64,000 bases of DNA from Anastatus disparis (lineage: Eukaryota > Arthropoda > Insecta > Hymenoptera > Eupelmidae). The notes beneath the pieces are model-generated. The model saw only the letters and a program-made list of their open reading frames with translations. It searched no databases and had not been told where the DNA came from. Below, in pieces: positions 33,191-47,200 of this stretch. The stretch is taken from contig JAFFSR010000394.1 of assembly GCA_017163975.1 (NCBI GenBank), positions 1,676,501-1,740,500 of the forward strand, in the 5' to 3' direction. Position 1 is the first letter of the stretch. Each line of letters starts with the position of its first letter. The position numbers and the translations under genes are program-made.

Positions 33191-34917
33191 AAAAATGAAA
33201 AACTCTGTGTGTTAATTCTACAAAAATTTTTGTGTTTATTTTAAAAGTACACATAAATTTTTAAATTACATAAATTTTTATGTTGATTTTACAATTATGT
33301 TTGTAAAATTTTAACACAAAAAGTTTTATACAAAAAAAATTTGACGAATTACACAAAATTTTTTACTGTGCAGTATTTTTTAAATATCAATTTCTCAATT
33401 TTTTATATTTAATTTTTTTGACGAACTTGGGCCATTCTTCCACGCTTTTTCGAGCGCACCTTTTTTTGCATTTAGATCTACAATTTACATTGTCAATAAG
33501 AAATTTTACTCTTATATAAGATTATTGATATGAATAGAATTTAGTATAACGAATTTTAAATTAATTATACTCGAAAAGTAGTACGGTTTAAATTTTATTA
33601 TTATTGTTCCCTTGCTGTGTTGATACTTTGTATTCATGCGTTCATCATTCAGTTATCAGTTGTCAAATTTCAGAGTTTCGTGTACATGGTTTAAAATATT
33701 AATAAAAGTTTTACATCTTCATAGAAGTTGTTCTTATCAATTTTTTTTGACCTAAAGAATAAATAGTGGTCTTTTACATTACAAAATGGAAGAAGATGAG
33801 AATGATTGTAACTATACAGTATAAATGAAAAAAGCAGACCTAAAAGCGATGATAACAAAAGGGTCGATCACAAAAAAATTTACTTCATTTTATAATGAAA
33901 TACTACAAATAGGAAATTAAAATCAAGAACAAAATAAATTTGTTAATATATTTATATTTATTTAATTGCTATAAAATTATAAATACATTTTTTCTTTGAT
34001 GAAAAATATATGATGAGCTATTTATTACAATTTCAAGTGTTACTCTAATTCATACAAAACGCTATTTTTCTTTTCAAAATTTTCCCAAGTGTTAAACTTT
34101 GTTTGAAATCTTTATGAAAAATTATTTTTCATCTCTAAAATTTTTTCAGGTGTTAGTCTTTGACTACAATTTTCAGTGAGTTCTATTTTTTGACATAAAC
34201 GAAAGTGAAGAGTTATTCTTCGTACTGGGCGTTGATCTTTAAAAAAATTTATTACTATTAAAAATTATTACAGGTGTCCTAATTCTTAAATTTTCAACAG
34301 TTATTTACAATCCTCTGTGATTATTTACGGCAACGTCAATTTCTTTCATATAAATATATTAACAAATTCATCGAAATTTTTCTTTCATTAAACTATCATT
34401 ATACTGTAATATTTATTTGGACTATATGAATCTAATATTAAGAACAAAAAAAGCGTGTAAATAAATTATAAAATAATATGAACAAATATAAATACATACA
34501 TGTATAAACAATATTAAGATTTATCTAAATATTATAGATTTATCGAATATTAATTAGATCGATGCAGTGAAACTAGGTAACGTTAGGAGCAAGGAATATT
34601 ACACTAATTATTATTATAATTTGAAACATTTCTCTATTAATTGATTCCGAAAATGCTATTGCAAACGTTTTTTTGCGTGGCACATTTTCTGCTGCTGTTA
34701 TCCCTTGACGTTTCGTTAGTTTTCCTACTACTTATTTTTCTCATCTCCAGTGAGCGTTAATAGAGAGAAAGAGAGAGACATTATTTATTATCAGATTTCG
34801 TAGCTCTTGGCTTGAAACATCGTAGTTATTTAGTTATATTATTCTTATATCTAATTAATTTCGAAGTTCGACGTATATAATTACAAAATATCGGAGTGTG
34901 AGGCTACGATATCGTCG
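33191..34917. other. A+T-rich region, no gene; MITE-like and Helitron-like scraps
   Basis: Bases 33195-33375 hold alternating TTTTGTGT/ACACAAAA words ending ACTGTGCAGTA, resembling the end of a small inverted-repeat element. Bases 34570-34600 contain AACGTTAGGAGCAAGG, a diverged reverse copy of the Helitron-terminal motif. A short broken frame begins at an ATG at 33786; it resembles no family with confidence. Confidence 0.4.
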
Positions 34918-34919
34918 TA

Positions 34920-36300
34920 CACTGCCGCCAAGATACTTTTGCCCCCCTTCGTCTAAAATCGACTTATCTAAAAAGTTTTATAACTCTGGAAAAAATGGTC
35001 GTACACTGAAAAAAATAGAATCTAGAACCAATGAGAATCCGCTTGGTGGTAGAAGATTTTCGTTTTGTTTTAAGCCATAGTAGAATTCCGCTTGACTCTA
35101 GAGAAAAATCTGCTTCAATGATATCGACTTCCTTCTAATAGATATTCTGCTACCACCTAGCAGAAATATTTTTGAAGCAACTAAACTTTAATATGATGAA
35201 TATTCATCTTGATTATAGTTATTAGGTACAACTAGATTTCTATTTGATTCAAGAATTAAGAATCAAATAGATTTTTCCTCTTACACCTAGATTCTATTTT
35301 TTTCAGTGTAGCTTTAAAATTCCAACGGGATTAGAAAGATTGTTGAAAATTCTTTCAAAAACTATTGGTTTGATATAAAAAAAACATTTTTTCGTATCTC
35401 TTATCCTTGTTTAAAAAGAAATTTTTTTTAACTTTGTTTTGACTTTGTAAAATAGTGTTCAATTTTAGTAGAAATCGTTACATTAATACAAAACCAAATA
35501 GATTTTGAAGCTTATATTTCGATGATGAAAATGCAATGTCGAACGTCTAGATTCGACCTTTTAAACCAGAGTTATAAGATTTTATATTTAAAAATAAGGT
35601 TTTTTTCGATACATGAATATCTTTGAATTTAAGAGGAATAGAAAAATTTGTCAGAGAGAAAAAATGTTCCTTTTTGGTCAAATAATAATAATATATAATA
35701 AAAAATGGATTTCGGAAAAAAGATTTTTTTTTGCCTTTTTTACCCACGTTGTTCAATATTTTAAAGATATCAAAATTTTATTACATTCCAACAAAAAAAA
35801 AATTTTTTTTTTGAAATCAATTTTTTATTATATATTAATATTATTTGACCAAAAAGGAACATTTTTTCTCTCTGACAAATTTTTCTATTCCTCTTAAATT
35901 CAGATATATTCATATATCGAAAAAAACCTTATTTTTAAATATAAAATCTTATAACTCTGGTTTAAAAGGTCGAATCTAGACGTTCGAAATTGCATTTTTA
36001 TCGTCGAAATATAAGCTTTAAAATCTATTTGGTTTTGTATTAATGTAACGATTTCTACTAAAATTGAACACTATTTTACAAAGTCGAAACAAAGTTAAAA
36101 AAAAATTATTTTGAAACAAGGATAAGAGATACGAAAAAAATGTTTTTTTTATATCAAACCAATAGTTTTTGAAAGAATTTTGAACAATCTTTCGAATCCC
36201 GTTGGAATTTATAGGCTACGACCATTTTTTCCAGAGTTATAAAACTTTTTAGATAAGTCGATTTTAGACGAAGGGGGGCAAAAGTATCTCGGCGGCAGTG
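34920..36300. mobile_element. 1.38-kb near-complete palindrome (foldback element, TA target)
   Basis: The ends are CACTGCCGCC and its mirror GGCGGCAGTG, each bordered by TA (34918-34919 and 36301-36302). Apart from a nested insertion, the left arm reads inward as the reverse complement of the right arm almost to the centre near 35735, giving arms of roughly 540 bp. TIR start and TA duplication suit a Tc1/mariner-type MITE. No transposase. Minus- and plus-strand frames around 35547-35897 mirror each other and are not genes. Confidence 0.88.
35004..35308. mobile_element. 305-bp MITE nested in the palindrome's left arm
   Basis: The ends CACTGAAAAAAATAGAATCT and its mirror are each bordered by TA. 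The undisturbed right arm of the host palindrome shows a single TA at the matching place (near 36215), an internal empty site proving insertion with TA duplication. Confidence 0.9.
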
Positions 36301-36302
36301 TA

Positions 36303-36814
36303 GTTAGAGCCTCGATATTTTCATCAAAGTTCTACTGACTAAAAATTTTTCAATGCAACTGAGTTACTCTATCTTCTGTTACGAGACAAAAGAATGTTAG
36401 TGTCAAGAGAATCTCTGCACAAGCAGGTCACAGAGGTCAATATTCTACCCAGATTTCCGAAATATTCTGTTAAACGCATACTCAGGCTGAAGAAACCGAA
36501 CAGAGTGGATAAGATAGAAAAATAAAAATTATTTCTTTATTATCCTTCCGTGAGTCTCCTTAATCTTAGCATGGATTTTGGGTGAAATGTATAATATCGC
36601 ATACACTAACAAATATTAAAAAGTACCAATCTGTTTATGTAAAAAAGAAAAAAATATCTAAATTTATCTTACTACGATTATTGAATTTTTTTTTTTTTTA
36701 CGTTTACATTTTCTAATATCTGAATTATAGTAAATCAGTTCCAGAATGTAGGTTATTATTAATTATTAAAATTTCGCAATACCAAAAATAAAATGAAAAT
36801 CACAGAAAATTTAC
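36303..36814. other. Probable intron sequence, no feature
   Basis: No convincing element or exon. A frame around 36380-36520 was considered as a transposase scrap and not supported. Confidence 0.4.
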
Positions 36815-37036
36815 AAACCCAATAATGTAGCGGCCAATGGCTGAGATGATAATATTGTAGAATTTGATTTTCTATGATGCATAGGCGTTTTATGTAACTG
36901 CACTTTAAAAGATAAATTTCCATCATGCATTAAGCTATTTGCGTATTGATCTTCAGATATGCAGCATAATATTAGAAAACACAGTTTGACATTGTAAAAT
37001 ATTATTTCCGAATGTGCTACGTGGATAACAACAGAG
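36815..37036 (-). CDS. ARMH3: Internal exon resembling ARMH3 (C10orf76 homologue)
   Basis: The open stretch is bounded by a strong acceptor (TTTATTTGATTTTCAG, ending at 37037) and a donor (GTAAAT, 36814-36809). It gives 222 nt, or 74 codons, ending in phase 2. The translation contains VKLCFLILCCISEDQYANSL, then MHDGNLSFKVQLHKTPMHHR and QPLAATLLG. From memory of the family, ARMH3 has a matching block (AEDQYAN, then N-x-x-F-x-V-x-LHR-x-PMRHRK, then a Leu-rich start of the next helix). ARMH3 is a Golgi-linked armadillo-like helical protein known to bind PI4KB. This is the only piece in the window that looks like host coding sequence. No neighbouring exon was found, so it is either an exon between very large introns or an isolated duplicated fragment. 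Its frame is intact, which favours a live exon. Confidence 0.72.
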
Positions 37037-37435
37037 CTGAAAATCAAATAAACTTGATTTATAAATAAAGAAAAATATATAATTCTGTTTTTATTACGTG
37101 TTCATGATAAACTAATTACTTAAAGACTAGAAATTGTATTCATGAGATTAGAATTAAGGGAATTTCATCAACAAAAAATTATTATATTAATCTATCTGAA
37201 AGAATAGTAATAGATCAAGTACACTTCATTCAAAATATAAAATCGTTATGCATAAGCTGTATGTGATAAGCAGACATTATACGAAGCGTATCAGTCAAGT
37301 AGATCATTTTTAATCATTATTGATTACTAATCAGAAATAATAGTATTCAATATGTATCAAATGCAGCTATAAAATATAGTTTTAAAACCTTTAATTTTCG
37401 CGCTATATAGTTCTGCCGTCCAAAGTAAACGAACT

Positions 37436-39690
37436 TGTGGGGATATGTATGTGTGAAGTAGTACAAGTAACCAATCATGTACTATACAGACGACCCCTAG
37501 AGACGAGTTAACGTGTTAGCGTGCGAGCGTTCACTCTCTCACTCGATTACCGACTGTATCCCTGGTCTCAGCTAATACAACCTTTAAACCATACCTTTCG
37601 TGTACTCATTTATAACCTCAACACCTTATACTTCCATCTCATTTATACTGTGCTGGGTTCTGGTTGGAGTCCTGGACCCTACATTTGGTAACACCGAGTT
37701 TTTCAAGAACACGTTTTCTGCAAAAACTCCAAGCCGCGTCGTGAGGAATCTTCTCTCATCGAGAGCCATTACCGCCGACCGACAGGTTAAGGAGAGGGAG
37801 CGAAGCAGCACGACGCTCTATTCAGGAGTAGAAAAGGTAATAAGTTGAGATTTATTTTTGTTTTAAGGGACTATTTGGCAGTGCAGAGAAAAGCATTAAT
37901 CTTCCCTTCTGCATAAGCTGCAAATAATCTAAAAATTCTGCGTACTGTTAAGCGCATATTAATTCGCGTACAATGCACGGAAAAATTATGAGTACATAAA
38001 TTGTAAGATACCCTGTAACATACAGTTAAGTCGCGTACAGGTATCATAAGAAAGATTGTACACAGCTCCGAAAAGCAAGTGCGATTAAAGTACTGCGCGC
38101 ACGTCGCGAAGAGTGTAAAACAATTAGGTTTTGTTTTTTTTTAACAAATTGATGCTGTTTCGTGCGACAAAGAGCGTTTTGGGGGTAAGTGCCTACTGGC
38201 TTTTGGCTTCTTTTATAGGTACGAGCCTCTGGGGCAATCGAGTCAATCGGAAAAGCGAATTATTGTATACATATCATCTTGTGCAGCAAAGGACGTCCTG
38301 GAAATTCTCCGCCTACTGGTTTTTTCGCCTCTTTCATAGGTGCAAGCTACCAGGATTTACTTTGCCAAACAAGACGCTTAATTACTAAAATATTAAGTGA
38401 TTGATTTTTTTTTCAAAAATTTTCCACGTATCAATAAAGCAGTATTAAGTATGAATTGTAAAATTGTTATATACACTAAGTGTTATAAATATGAAATTAT
38501 TAATAAGTGCGAAAAATTAATGCGAAGTGCACTGAGAAAAGAGAAGGTTTTTAACTTCAAAGACAAAGAAAATTTGCGAAAGAAATTTTATTTAAAAGAA
38601 ATTAGTTTTATACAACCGGAAATTCTAGAATAAACGCAAGGTGACTATTCAAGGTTGTTAGGAGACGAAAAGCCATTAGAACGTGACCTTTTGTATTTTG
38701 AAAAGTATAGTAGTTAGTCGAATAGCCTAAACAAGACGCGTTAGGCTTAAATTTTAGCTTGTAAACAAAGCGAGAATTTTATACTATGGAACAGAATAAT
38801 CTTATTGGGATTTTATTGTTATAAGTACACAATTGTATATACGGGCGTGGTCGTTAATTATTTATTCGTATACCGTTATTTATTTATTATTTATTTAATT
38901 CGTGTAACGTTATTTATTTATTATTAATTTGATTGCACATAATTTGTTTAAATTCGTGTACCGTTATTTATTTATTTCATGACGTGATTAATTTATTTAT
39001 TTGTGCATAGATTGTTCATAAATTGTTTACTAGTTGTAAATAATTTGTATATTTCCTTTTATAATTCATTTATATTGTACATAGTTTTTGTAACTCTTCG
39101 TTTTGAGTGTTTATTTATTTATTATAATCATGTGTTGTCAATCATTTATTTTTTAACCGTTCGTGCTGCAATTGCATATTTAATTATTTATTCCTAGTAG
39201 TATTTAATGTTTATTGGATTGATCAATTATTTTGACAGACCGTTTCTGAGGTGCATTTGTGCATCTTAATTGACGCATTTTTTTCTGATTTATTTAACTA
39301 ATAGCACGCGCAAAATGAGCATTAATATGGACATTAATAACGAGAGCACGCTTAATATCACTGAGATTGCTAGGGTAAATAAGGCCATAGATGTTAATTT
39401 AGAGCACAATTCGATACTGAATTCTTATGATAAATTTTAAGAACAGGTCGATGGTACAAGAAAAAGCTTGCAAAAAGTGCAAAGTAGTCGGCTTGGGGCA
39501 GTGAGGGGAGTCGCGCAAAAAAAATGCGAGTAAAGCGCAAATAGAAAGTAGGTACGAGGAATTTTTAAATATACCGCGAGAGAATGCTTCGATTACGCGA
39601 TAAATACACAGAAGATAATAAAGCCTTGTTCGCAAAGTTAGAAGGGTGCGATAAATTAATAGGAAAAATGCATGCAATGTCCACTATCGG
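37436..39690 (+). mobile_element. BEL/Pao-like LTR plus leader and gag start, truncated
   Basis: Bases 37436-37683 run TGTGGGG...CCCTACA, with short inverted LTR ends. They are followed at once by TTTGGTAACACCGAG, close to the TTTGGTGACCCCGA-type priming region common in BEL/Pao elements. A leader of about 1.6 kb follows, with duplicated patches (GCCTACTGG...TATAGGT-like at about 38189 and 38310) and TTATTTATTTA repeats (38850-39190). A short frame from ATG 39311, stopping after about 41 codons, is a possible gag start. Everything after about 39690 is replaced by the transposase fragment. No second LTR was found. Confidence 0.5.
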
Positions 39691-41209
39691 CCAAAGAATT
39701 TTCTTGCGTTTCTCTATCTTTCAATTGTTCAAGTACTTCAGATTGAGCAGAAAACTCCGGGTTAAAGCTTTTGCAAAATTGATTGACTAAAAAGCAAGCT
39801 TTTCTACAGTAAAGTCCAGCATTAGGAAACATTTTATTATCTGATTATGCAACAATTTAAACTTTTTCGCTATAATTCTATGTACCGCTACCACAACCCA
39901 ACGAACAACAGTCACTCGACGAGATGCATTAGCTCCATAATCATTGCTTACGTTTGCCTTTTAATGCTGGCATAAGAGTTTTGTATTCTTTATTTTCCAA
40001 ATCATCTATCATATCCCTGAAACCACTATCGACGAAAAAAGTATCTCCAACTTTCAACAAAGTAACCAAACCTTCCGATTTATTGATAACTTCTTGCCTG
40101 ATATTAGCATTATTTTGATTTGCTGGAAAAGATCCTAGTACGTCTACGATAAAACCATTGATAGTACATACAGTGAATGGATTTACGAGGTGTTGGTTCT
40201 TTTGTCCAGAATATGATTTTCTTTAATACTCATTGTTGCTACTTTTTTCATGTCAAAGATAAGTACAATCGAATATTAAACCTGTTTTGTCCTTATTTCA
40301 ATCATGCAAATTTTTTGCCGCAAGAGAAGTATTACTGTTCAATATTTCTCTGTTTAAAGATTTAATTCCAAATCTAATTGGAAGAATATCATCTCGAAAA
40401 GAAATTAAAACAGACTGTGAGAACTTCGAAACCTGCTGTGGACAATCTAAGCCAAGTACAGATGCAATGACGTTGTTTGAGTTGCCAGTACGTAATTTAA
40501 ATAAAAAAACCACCAATGCTTGTATAATACTTCTATTATTACTATTTCGCATAGATATCATCATTTCATGTAATTCAATTATTTGATTCCAATTAAAGCC
40601 TGTAAAAGCGTACAGCCGCTCTTCCAATAACGTGTAGTCTCCGATGCGATCAGTAATTTCTCTGTCAGATGATACGCTCAAATCATCCAATAGTTTAGCA
40701 ACCTCATCCACTTCAGAAAAATTTGTAGAACTTACTACTTTTATTCTACTAAGCTCATCTGTATAAAAGCGTTTTTTTAGTAAATGGTCTGGACAGCAAC
40801 GATTACTTTCCGGAATGAAAATTCTTGATTCAATAAAAACCTGTTTTCAAGCTTCAAATGGAACCAATATATATCTTGTAGATTTTCTACATATAAAACA
40901 CATAGTATGAGATATATTACATCTCGGAAATGACAGTTAGACATAAACTGAATCTGGTTTCGAATTCGATTTGTATTCAACTATAGAACTGGAGGATTGC
41001 TGTGAAGGAGTGGTAGAAGATCCTCTACTCCCAGACAAGTTTTCAGTTGATGTACATGATACGTTTTGTTGAGTATCAAGTTGTGTTTTGTTTAATTTTG
41101 ACAATAGTGATTTATATATTGTATAGCACTTCTTACAAATACAACTACCACCAGAGATTAGTAGAGATCGCCGATGAGCATAGGCGAGAGCATGCCCGTT
41201 AAAATTCAA
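39690..41209 (-). pseudogene. ISL2EU/IS4EU-type (DDE_Tnp_4) transposase, dead
   Basis: Minus-strand pieces from 41209 down: an N-terminal region with CICKKCYTIYKSLLSKL (40937-41209), then 40298-40711 with FTGFNWNQIIELHEMM, NNRSIIQALVVFLFKLRTGN and VIASVLGLDCPQQVSKF. Then comes LIFDCTY (first catalytic Asp kept), FFVDSGFRD (second Asp kept) and VTVVRWVVVAVHRII. Family members have Glu in the last block (RWVVEAVHG), and here it is Val, so the DDE triad is broken. There are also stops and shifts around 40200-40300 and 39960. The right end lies only 35 bp from the 7-kb palindromic element, and the left end abuts the BEL-like leader. Neither terminal repeat was found. Confidence 0.8.
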
Positions 41210-41243
41210 TGTAAACTACTGCCGCCACATGGACAAATGCCCA

Positions 41244-44200
41244 AACTATACGTGCAAAGCCCCTCCATGTCTACACGCGCGTAGAGAAGCAAGCGAGAGG
41301 GGAGGAGACAAACACATGAAACACGTGACTTCCAGTGGCGTAGGTAAACTTACGGCAAACTCGCTTTAGCTCGTTTTCGCCGCGGTACGTTATAGCTTTA
41401 TTTAAATGTGATTAACCGTCCCGGAAATTCGTTGGTTAATCACATATTTTATTTGAAACATGAATATATTTTTCAATACTAAAAATCCTTAAGATATAAT
41501 TAAACAAATTATAATAAATAAAATCTTTTGGGAGGCGATGAACATATGTAACTTTTTACCCTGTTTAACTAATGTATGCGGTGGCTGTGGTGACTAAGTT
41601 TTTACGCACCTCGCTGTTATTCTAATTTTGCCAAGTTCCAATCCGATGTTCCACCTATTTTTTTTTTATGTCTTATTTTTAAATATTATATATTTTTATA
41701 ATCAATTTTTATAGCGGAAAAAATAAAATTTAAAATTTATTTAACACTTTAAATTTTATTTTATTTCAAAAATATAAAAAAATATATTTACAGATAGGGA
41801 TAGAAAAAAGTTTTAATGTCAATATTACATGAATACATAACTTATATCACTATGAAATAAAAACGTAGCTAGTTCTGTAATTTTTTCCTGCTAAATAAAA
41901 AATATTAAAGATGAAAAAAATTATTATAAATTATAGTTGTTTTTTATTCTCACTCCTTTGCGAATGATAAAACCTTTTTTGTTCTTTAAAAAAAAAGTCC
42001 TTTTCTAAATTTATACAAATGCATGAAATTTTTAACTTATTTAATAAAAATAGAAAATAAATATGAATAAATCTAATTTCAATTTAAAAAAGTAAAAAGG
42101 ATCTTTTCTAAATTTATTTAAATGTATGACATTTTTAACTCATTTAATAAAAATAGAAAATAAATATAAATAAATCTAATTTCATTTGAGAAAAGTAAAA
42201 TAATAAATAAATCTGAAAAAACAAATAATTTTACGAATGTAAACTTTATTAAAGCGCATTTTAAATAAAAATTACATTGAGTATCATTAATATTTTAAAA
42301 ATTGGACTTTTTTTTCTTTTACTAAATATCATATTTTTATAATATCATTAATTTTTATTTCCAAAATAAAAAAATTGCCTCAACAAATATAGTAATTTAA
42401 GTTCTCACAAGACAGATTAAATAAAATTTCTATTACATTTTAAATAGCTTAATTCTTTTAGTCTCTTAAAAACTGGCATTTTCTAAACTTGTATAGGAGC
42501 TTGATAACATTATTTTTAATTTATTTAATAAAAATTCAACATAAAATGTTGATAAACATCATTTTATTTTAGACATATAAAAAAATAAAGATATGCTTTT
42601 ATTAAAATTACATTAATATCAGTATATCCTTTTTAATATCATTTCTTAGTATAGCAGCAAATATCTTGATATCAGTTTTCAAATGTCTTTTTATTGAATT
42701 AACTTAATATAAATTTATAATGTCGATAATTTGATTTAGGAAAAATGAAACTTTACGAAACCTTGCAAATTTCACGGAAACGTGTTTTAAATGAAAATGA
42801 CTTTAAATTCTATTTTATTTTTAAAAATTTTACATTGAATTTTAACATTTCCAAAAATTAAAAAAATAGATTCCAATTTTTTTTTAATTATTTACAATGA
42901 TTCCAAACTTTGAACCATAATATGAAAAGCATTTAAAATTTTTTTCACTTTTATAATTAATTAGGAAAAAATTTTATCTATGTTTTTAATGTTTAAAAAT
43001 AGCAGTTTATTAATTAAATATATATATTTTTTTATGTTTTGACGTTTATTTTATCTTTTTAAAGTATATTTTTTACTGTTATTTAGGATAAATGTAATAA
43101 AATGCGTGAATACTTTATTATATCATAAAAAATGTATTTAAATACAATATTCCAAAAAAATGAAGAAATTAATTATTCAAATAAACAAAATTTAATCATA
43201 AAAATGATGTGCAGCATGCAATGTGTTTGTCCTTAAAATGCTCATTTTACTAATGTTGTTATTTAATAATGAAAACTGTTTAGATAATTAAAAAAATTAA
43301 GTTCGGGGCAAGAAAGCGATAAAAATATGTTGTTTGGTTTTAATAAAAAACGTACAATAGCTGTGTTGGCTAAGTTTTAGGGTACGTTGCAACAATTAAA
43401 AATTTTTCCAAGTTAAAATCTTATGCTTTGCCTTTTTTTATTAAAAAAAATTAATAATATGCTTACAAATAAAATTTGTTACAATAGAATAAGAAACATT
43501 TTCGACAAAAAATATTGACCTACAATACAGCCGTTTAAAATAAAATAACTGTTAACTGCTAGCATTTTCTAAGCATGTGCTAATTAACGCTTTTTTAAAC
43601 ATTAAATTTTTAATTCAGACTTACTGTTCTTTGCATCGCTAATATAAAAAAATTAAAGCTTTTTTCAAATCCCCAAGCGCTGTTAAATGCAGAATTTGAA
43701 TACAAAAAAAATTTTAAATAAAAAAATTTTTTTAATAAGAAATATTAGCAATAAAAATTTTAAAAACGCTTTTTTTTAAATATAGATTATTTTCTTAATT
43801 TAAATGTAATGAAAATTTTTATTTGATATTTATTTTATCTTCTCTTTTTAAATTCTTCTTTATTTTATAGATTCAATTCATATAAGTAATTTGTGGAATT
43901 GATTATTCTGACAGAGTTTCTTTTATAATTGTAGCCAAAGCTCATTTATTTTGATTTTTATGAAGTAATAAAAACATTATTGTATTTTATATATTTTAAA
44001 GATAATACGTTTATAAATATAATATAGGTCTATAACGTTTATAATTTATAAATAGATCAAATGAATTTATGCATAACATTTAAAAAGAATTTATAAAATA
44101 TTAATTTAATTCTAAACATAAATAAATTAATAATATACTTAAAGAGAGTATGTAATTTGAAAATTGTTCAAAACCTTATGAGAAACATGTTTCATAATAG

Positions 44201-47200
44201 AAATTGTTAAATAGAAAGTATTAAAACATAATAATAAAATAAAAATGTTTAAGACATTAATAATAAATCTAAAATAGCATAAAAAAATAATGTTCTTGAA
44301 TAAAGTTCAGAATTTGGCATTTTCTAACGAAAGGAATAATATGTTTTGAATAAACATTATATAAAGTTTAAATTAAGTTCACAAAAATCTTACAAAAAGA
44401 ATTACGAAATTTAATTTGAATGAAAAATTTTCAAATGAACAAGGAGAAGAAAGGTCCCTATCTTCGGAAAACAAATTTGATTGAAACTAAAGAATCTGAT
44501 TTTTTATGAAAAAAATTAAATGAAAAAAGGTTCCGGATATAAAAATACCGATATTTATAAAAAATATAGTGAAAAGAAACACTTATCGGAACTTGAATAG
44601 CCAAACACCTAAAATTCTTACTAGAAAATGTGTGATAGATCAAAGAAAGTACTTAAATATATTAATTTAAGCTGTATTGTATCAAAAAAGGTTATGTAGT
44701 TCAAAAGTTATGAATTACAAACGATCAAAATATACAAGTGAAATGGAGTAAAAAATTTATTATATATTATATGCTGAAACTATTAACTAATATGTAATAA
44801 TTTTCAATTAAGCATAACTTTTTAATCACATTAACCTTTTTTAAGCTAATAAGGCTTAAATTAAAGTATTTAATTTATACTTTTTTAATATTTAATACAT
44901 TTTTCTGTAAAATTTTTAGTTGTCCGATCATTTAAGCTCTTACGACAACTTCTTTTCATTATAATATTGAAAAGTGTGTATATCTTTGTCTTTGAAATCT
45001 ATTTAAGCAAAAGAAAAAATACAGGTTAATTTTTTTCATCACGAAATCATATCTTGTAATTTTAATCGAATTTGTTTCTTGAAGGTGGAGATGATTTCTC
45101 CTTATAAGTAGGCTTTGATCATTAGTTATTTAAATATGAAAAAAATATTTATCCTCAAGATATAATTGCCTAATTAATTATTACAAGTACTTTAAATGAA
45201 CTTTCAGTTTAAAATTTCAAAAGTTTTTTTTTTGTATTATATTTGTTAGAAAAAATTTATATTGGAAAAATTTCAAATTTAGTAAATGTTTAGATGCAAT
45301 ATCAATATAATTAACATTTTATTTAAAAGAATACAACAAAATAACGTTTACCACATACATTTAAAACTGTTTTAATAATAAAATTATCAATAAATTATTT
45401 TTTTTACATATTGTCGGCTTGGATTAAAATTCGGCTACTTCAAAAAAGTTTTTAGGTAAATTTTAAAATGAAAATTTCAATAAAGAAATTTATAAAGAAT
45501 ATAAATTTTTTTAATAATGAAATGTATAATTCTATGTAATGAAACAATTTCAATAATGAAGTACATATATTTGATGTAAATTTGACGAAAATTTTTTTTG
45601 TTTCAAAGCATAGAAAAATTTTACGTTAAGTTTACGTACTTATATGATACGATTTCCAATGAAAATAATTTTCACAAATCACACAAAACAACGCAATACT
45701 ATCAAACATATTATTTTCAAATTTTATTGAATCATACTTGAAAAGTAACTAAACAAATCCATCTTTAAAAAATTAAACAAATACATTTTATTTTTCAGTT
45801 AACTTTATAATATGATAAGAAGCTTTGAAAAAATTGTAATGCATTCTTTTTAGTGAATACTTTAAAATACCTACTTTTTTGGATTTTCTTACGATATTTC
45901 TTTCTAAATATACGATAGTTTTTTTGCATCAGGTTTTTTTTAGATTTTCATTTAGTTCGATAACACATAGCAAATTTATAAGCAGTATTATAATTAAATT
46001 TTTTTGTAACTATAAAAATTAAACCATTTTTTTAATAAATGTTTTTTTTAACACCAATGGTATTTAGCGTGATTTTTATTTAATGCACTTTGATGAAGTT
46101 GACAACACTTTTTAAAAAATATGCTTTATCAAAGCACATTCCTTAATTCTTTTATTTAGTTTTTTATTATTTTTTTATTCATTTTAAGTTAAATTTTTGT
46201 TAAATCAATAAAAAAATAATAAAAATATTTAATTTACATAACCATAATAAACTATTTAAACATATAATAAACAATTCAGAATTGATTTTTTAAGATACAT
46301 TTCATAATTCTTTAATATTTTTTAATTGAAAGAGATGTTTCCTTTTATTTGTCATTTTTAATTTTTTTTCATAAAGTTTCAAAGATTTAGAAATCATATA
46401 CATTTTGTTAATAGTCAGATAGTTCCTCCATCAGCTATAATTTGTTGTTTATTAAAAAGGCGGATAATCTTGTGAAACTTTAAATGAGTTTCTATTTCAT
46501 GTTATTACTGTAAATTTTCAAATAGCCTCGCCGATCATTTCTTTAAGATAATCTCATCTAAAGAATGACCACTTTGGGTCTCAATAAACTGTTAATTAAT
46601 AAAATCAGCATCATGTGTTTATTTGAAATTCATATAATTTCAGCTTGAAGAACCGTTCAGCTTTTTATTATTAAAATACTAATTTGCATGACATCTTCAA
46701 TTTTTAAAGTAATTTTATTACAAAATAGTAATTAACAGAACGAGCAGTCAGATAAGATGCAAAATAGTTATTTTTCTGAAAAAATTTTCAATATTTCTTA
46801 AATAATTAATCTCTGTGTAACATAAATTTAAAAAGCGTTTATGTATTTTTTGAAAAATTTAGATTTTTCGTCTTTTAAATTTTGTAACTGTTGAAATAAA
46901 ATGTTATTTTTTGAAAATTAATTAAAAAGATCATACCCCTACATAACTTCAGAAAATGTCACTTTTTAACGGACAAAAATAATTCAACTATTCAAAGTTT
47001 AATCAAAATTTTGTTTAGTAAAAACTGAAAATTATTACGTTCGTTAAAGAGAATCATCAATTTTTTTGTTTTGGAAATAAAAATCAATGATATTATAAAA
47101 ATATGATATTTAATAAAAGAAAGAAATAAAAGTCCAATTTTTAAAATATTCATGATATTCAATGTAATTTTTATTTAAAATGCGCTTTAATAAAGTTTAC

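Noticed and set aside
33786..33920. Gag-like start (Lys-rich short frame)
   Set aside because: Interrupted after 12 codons, and no other element parts are nearby.
35547..35897. Two opposing frames of 69 and 94 codons
   Set aside because: They are mirror images caused by the palindrome.
36380..36530. Tc1-like helix-turn-helix transposase scrap
   Set aside because: Only a vague resemblance in a short frame with stops; no catalytic motif.
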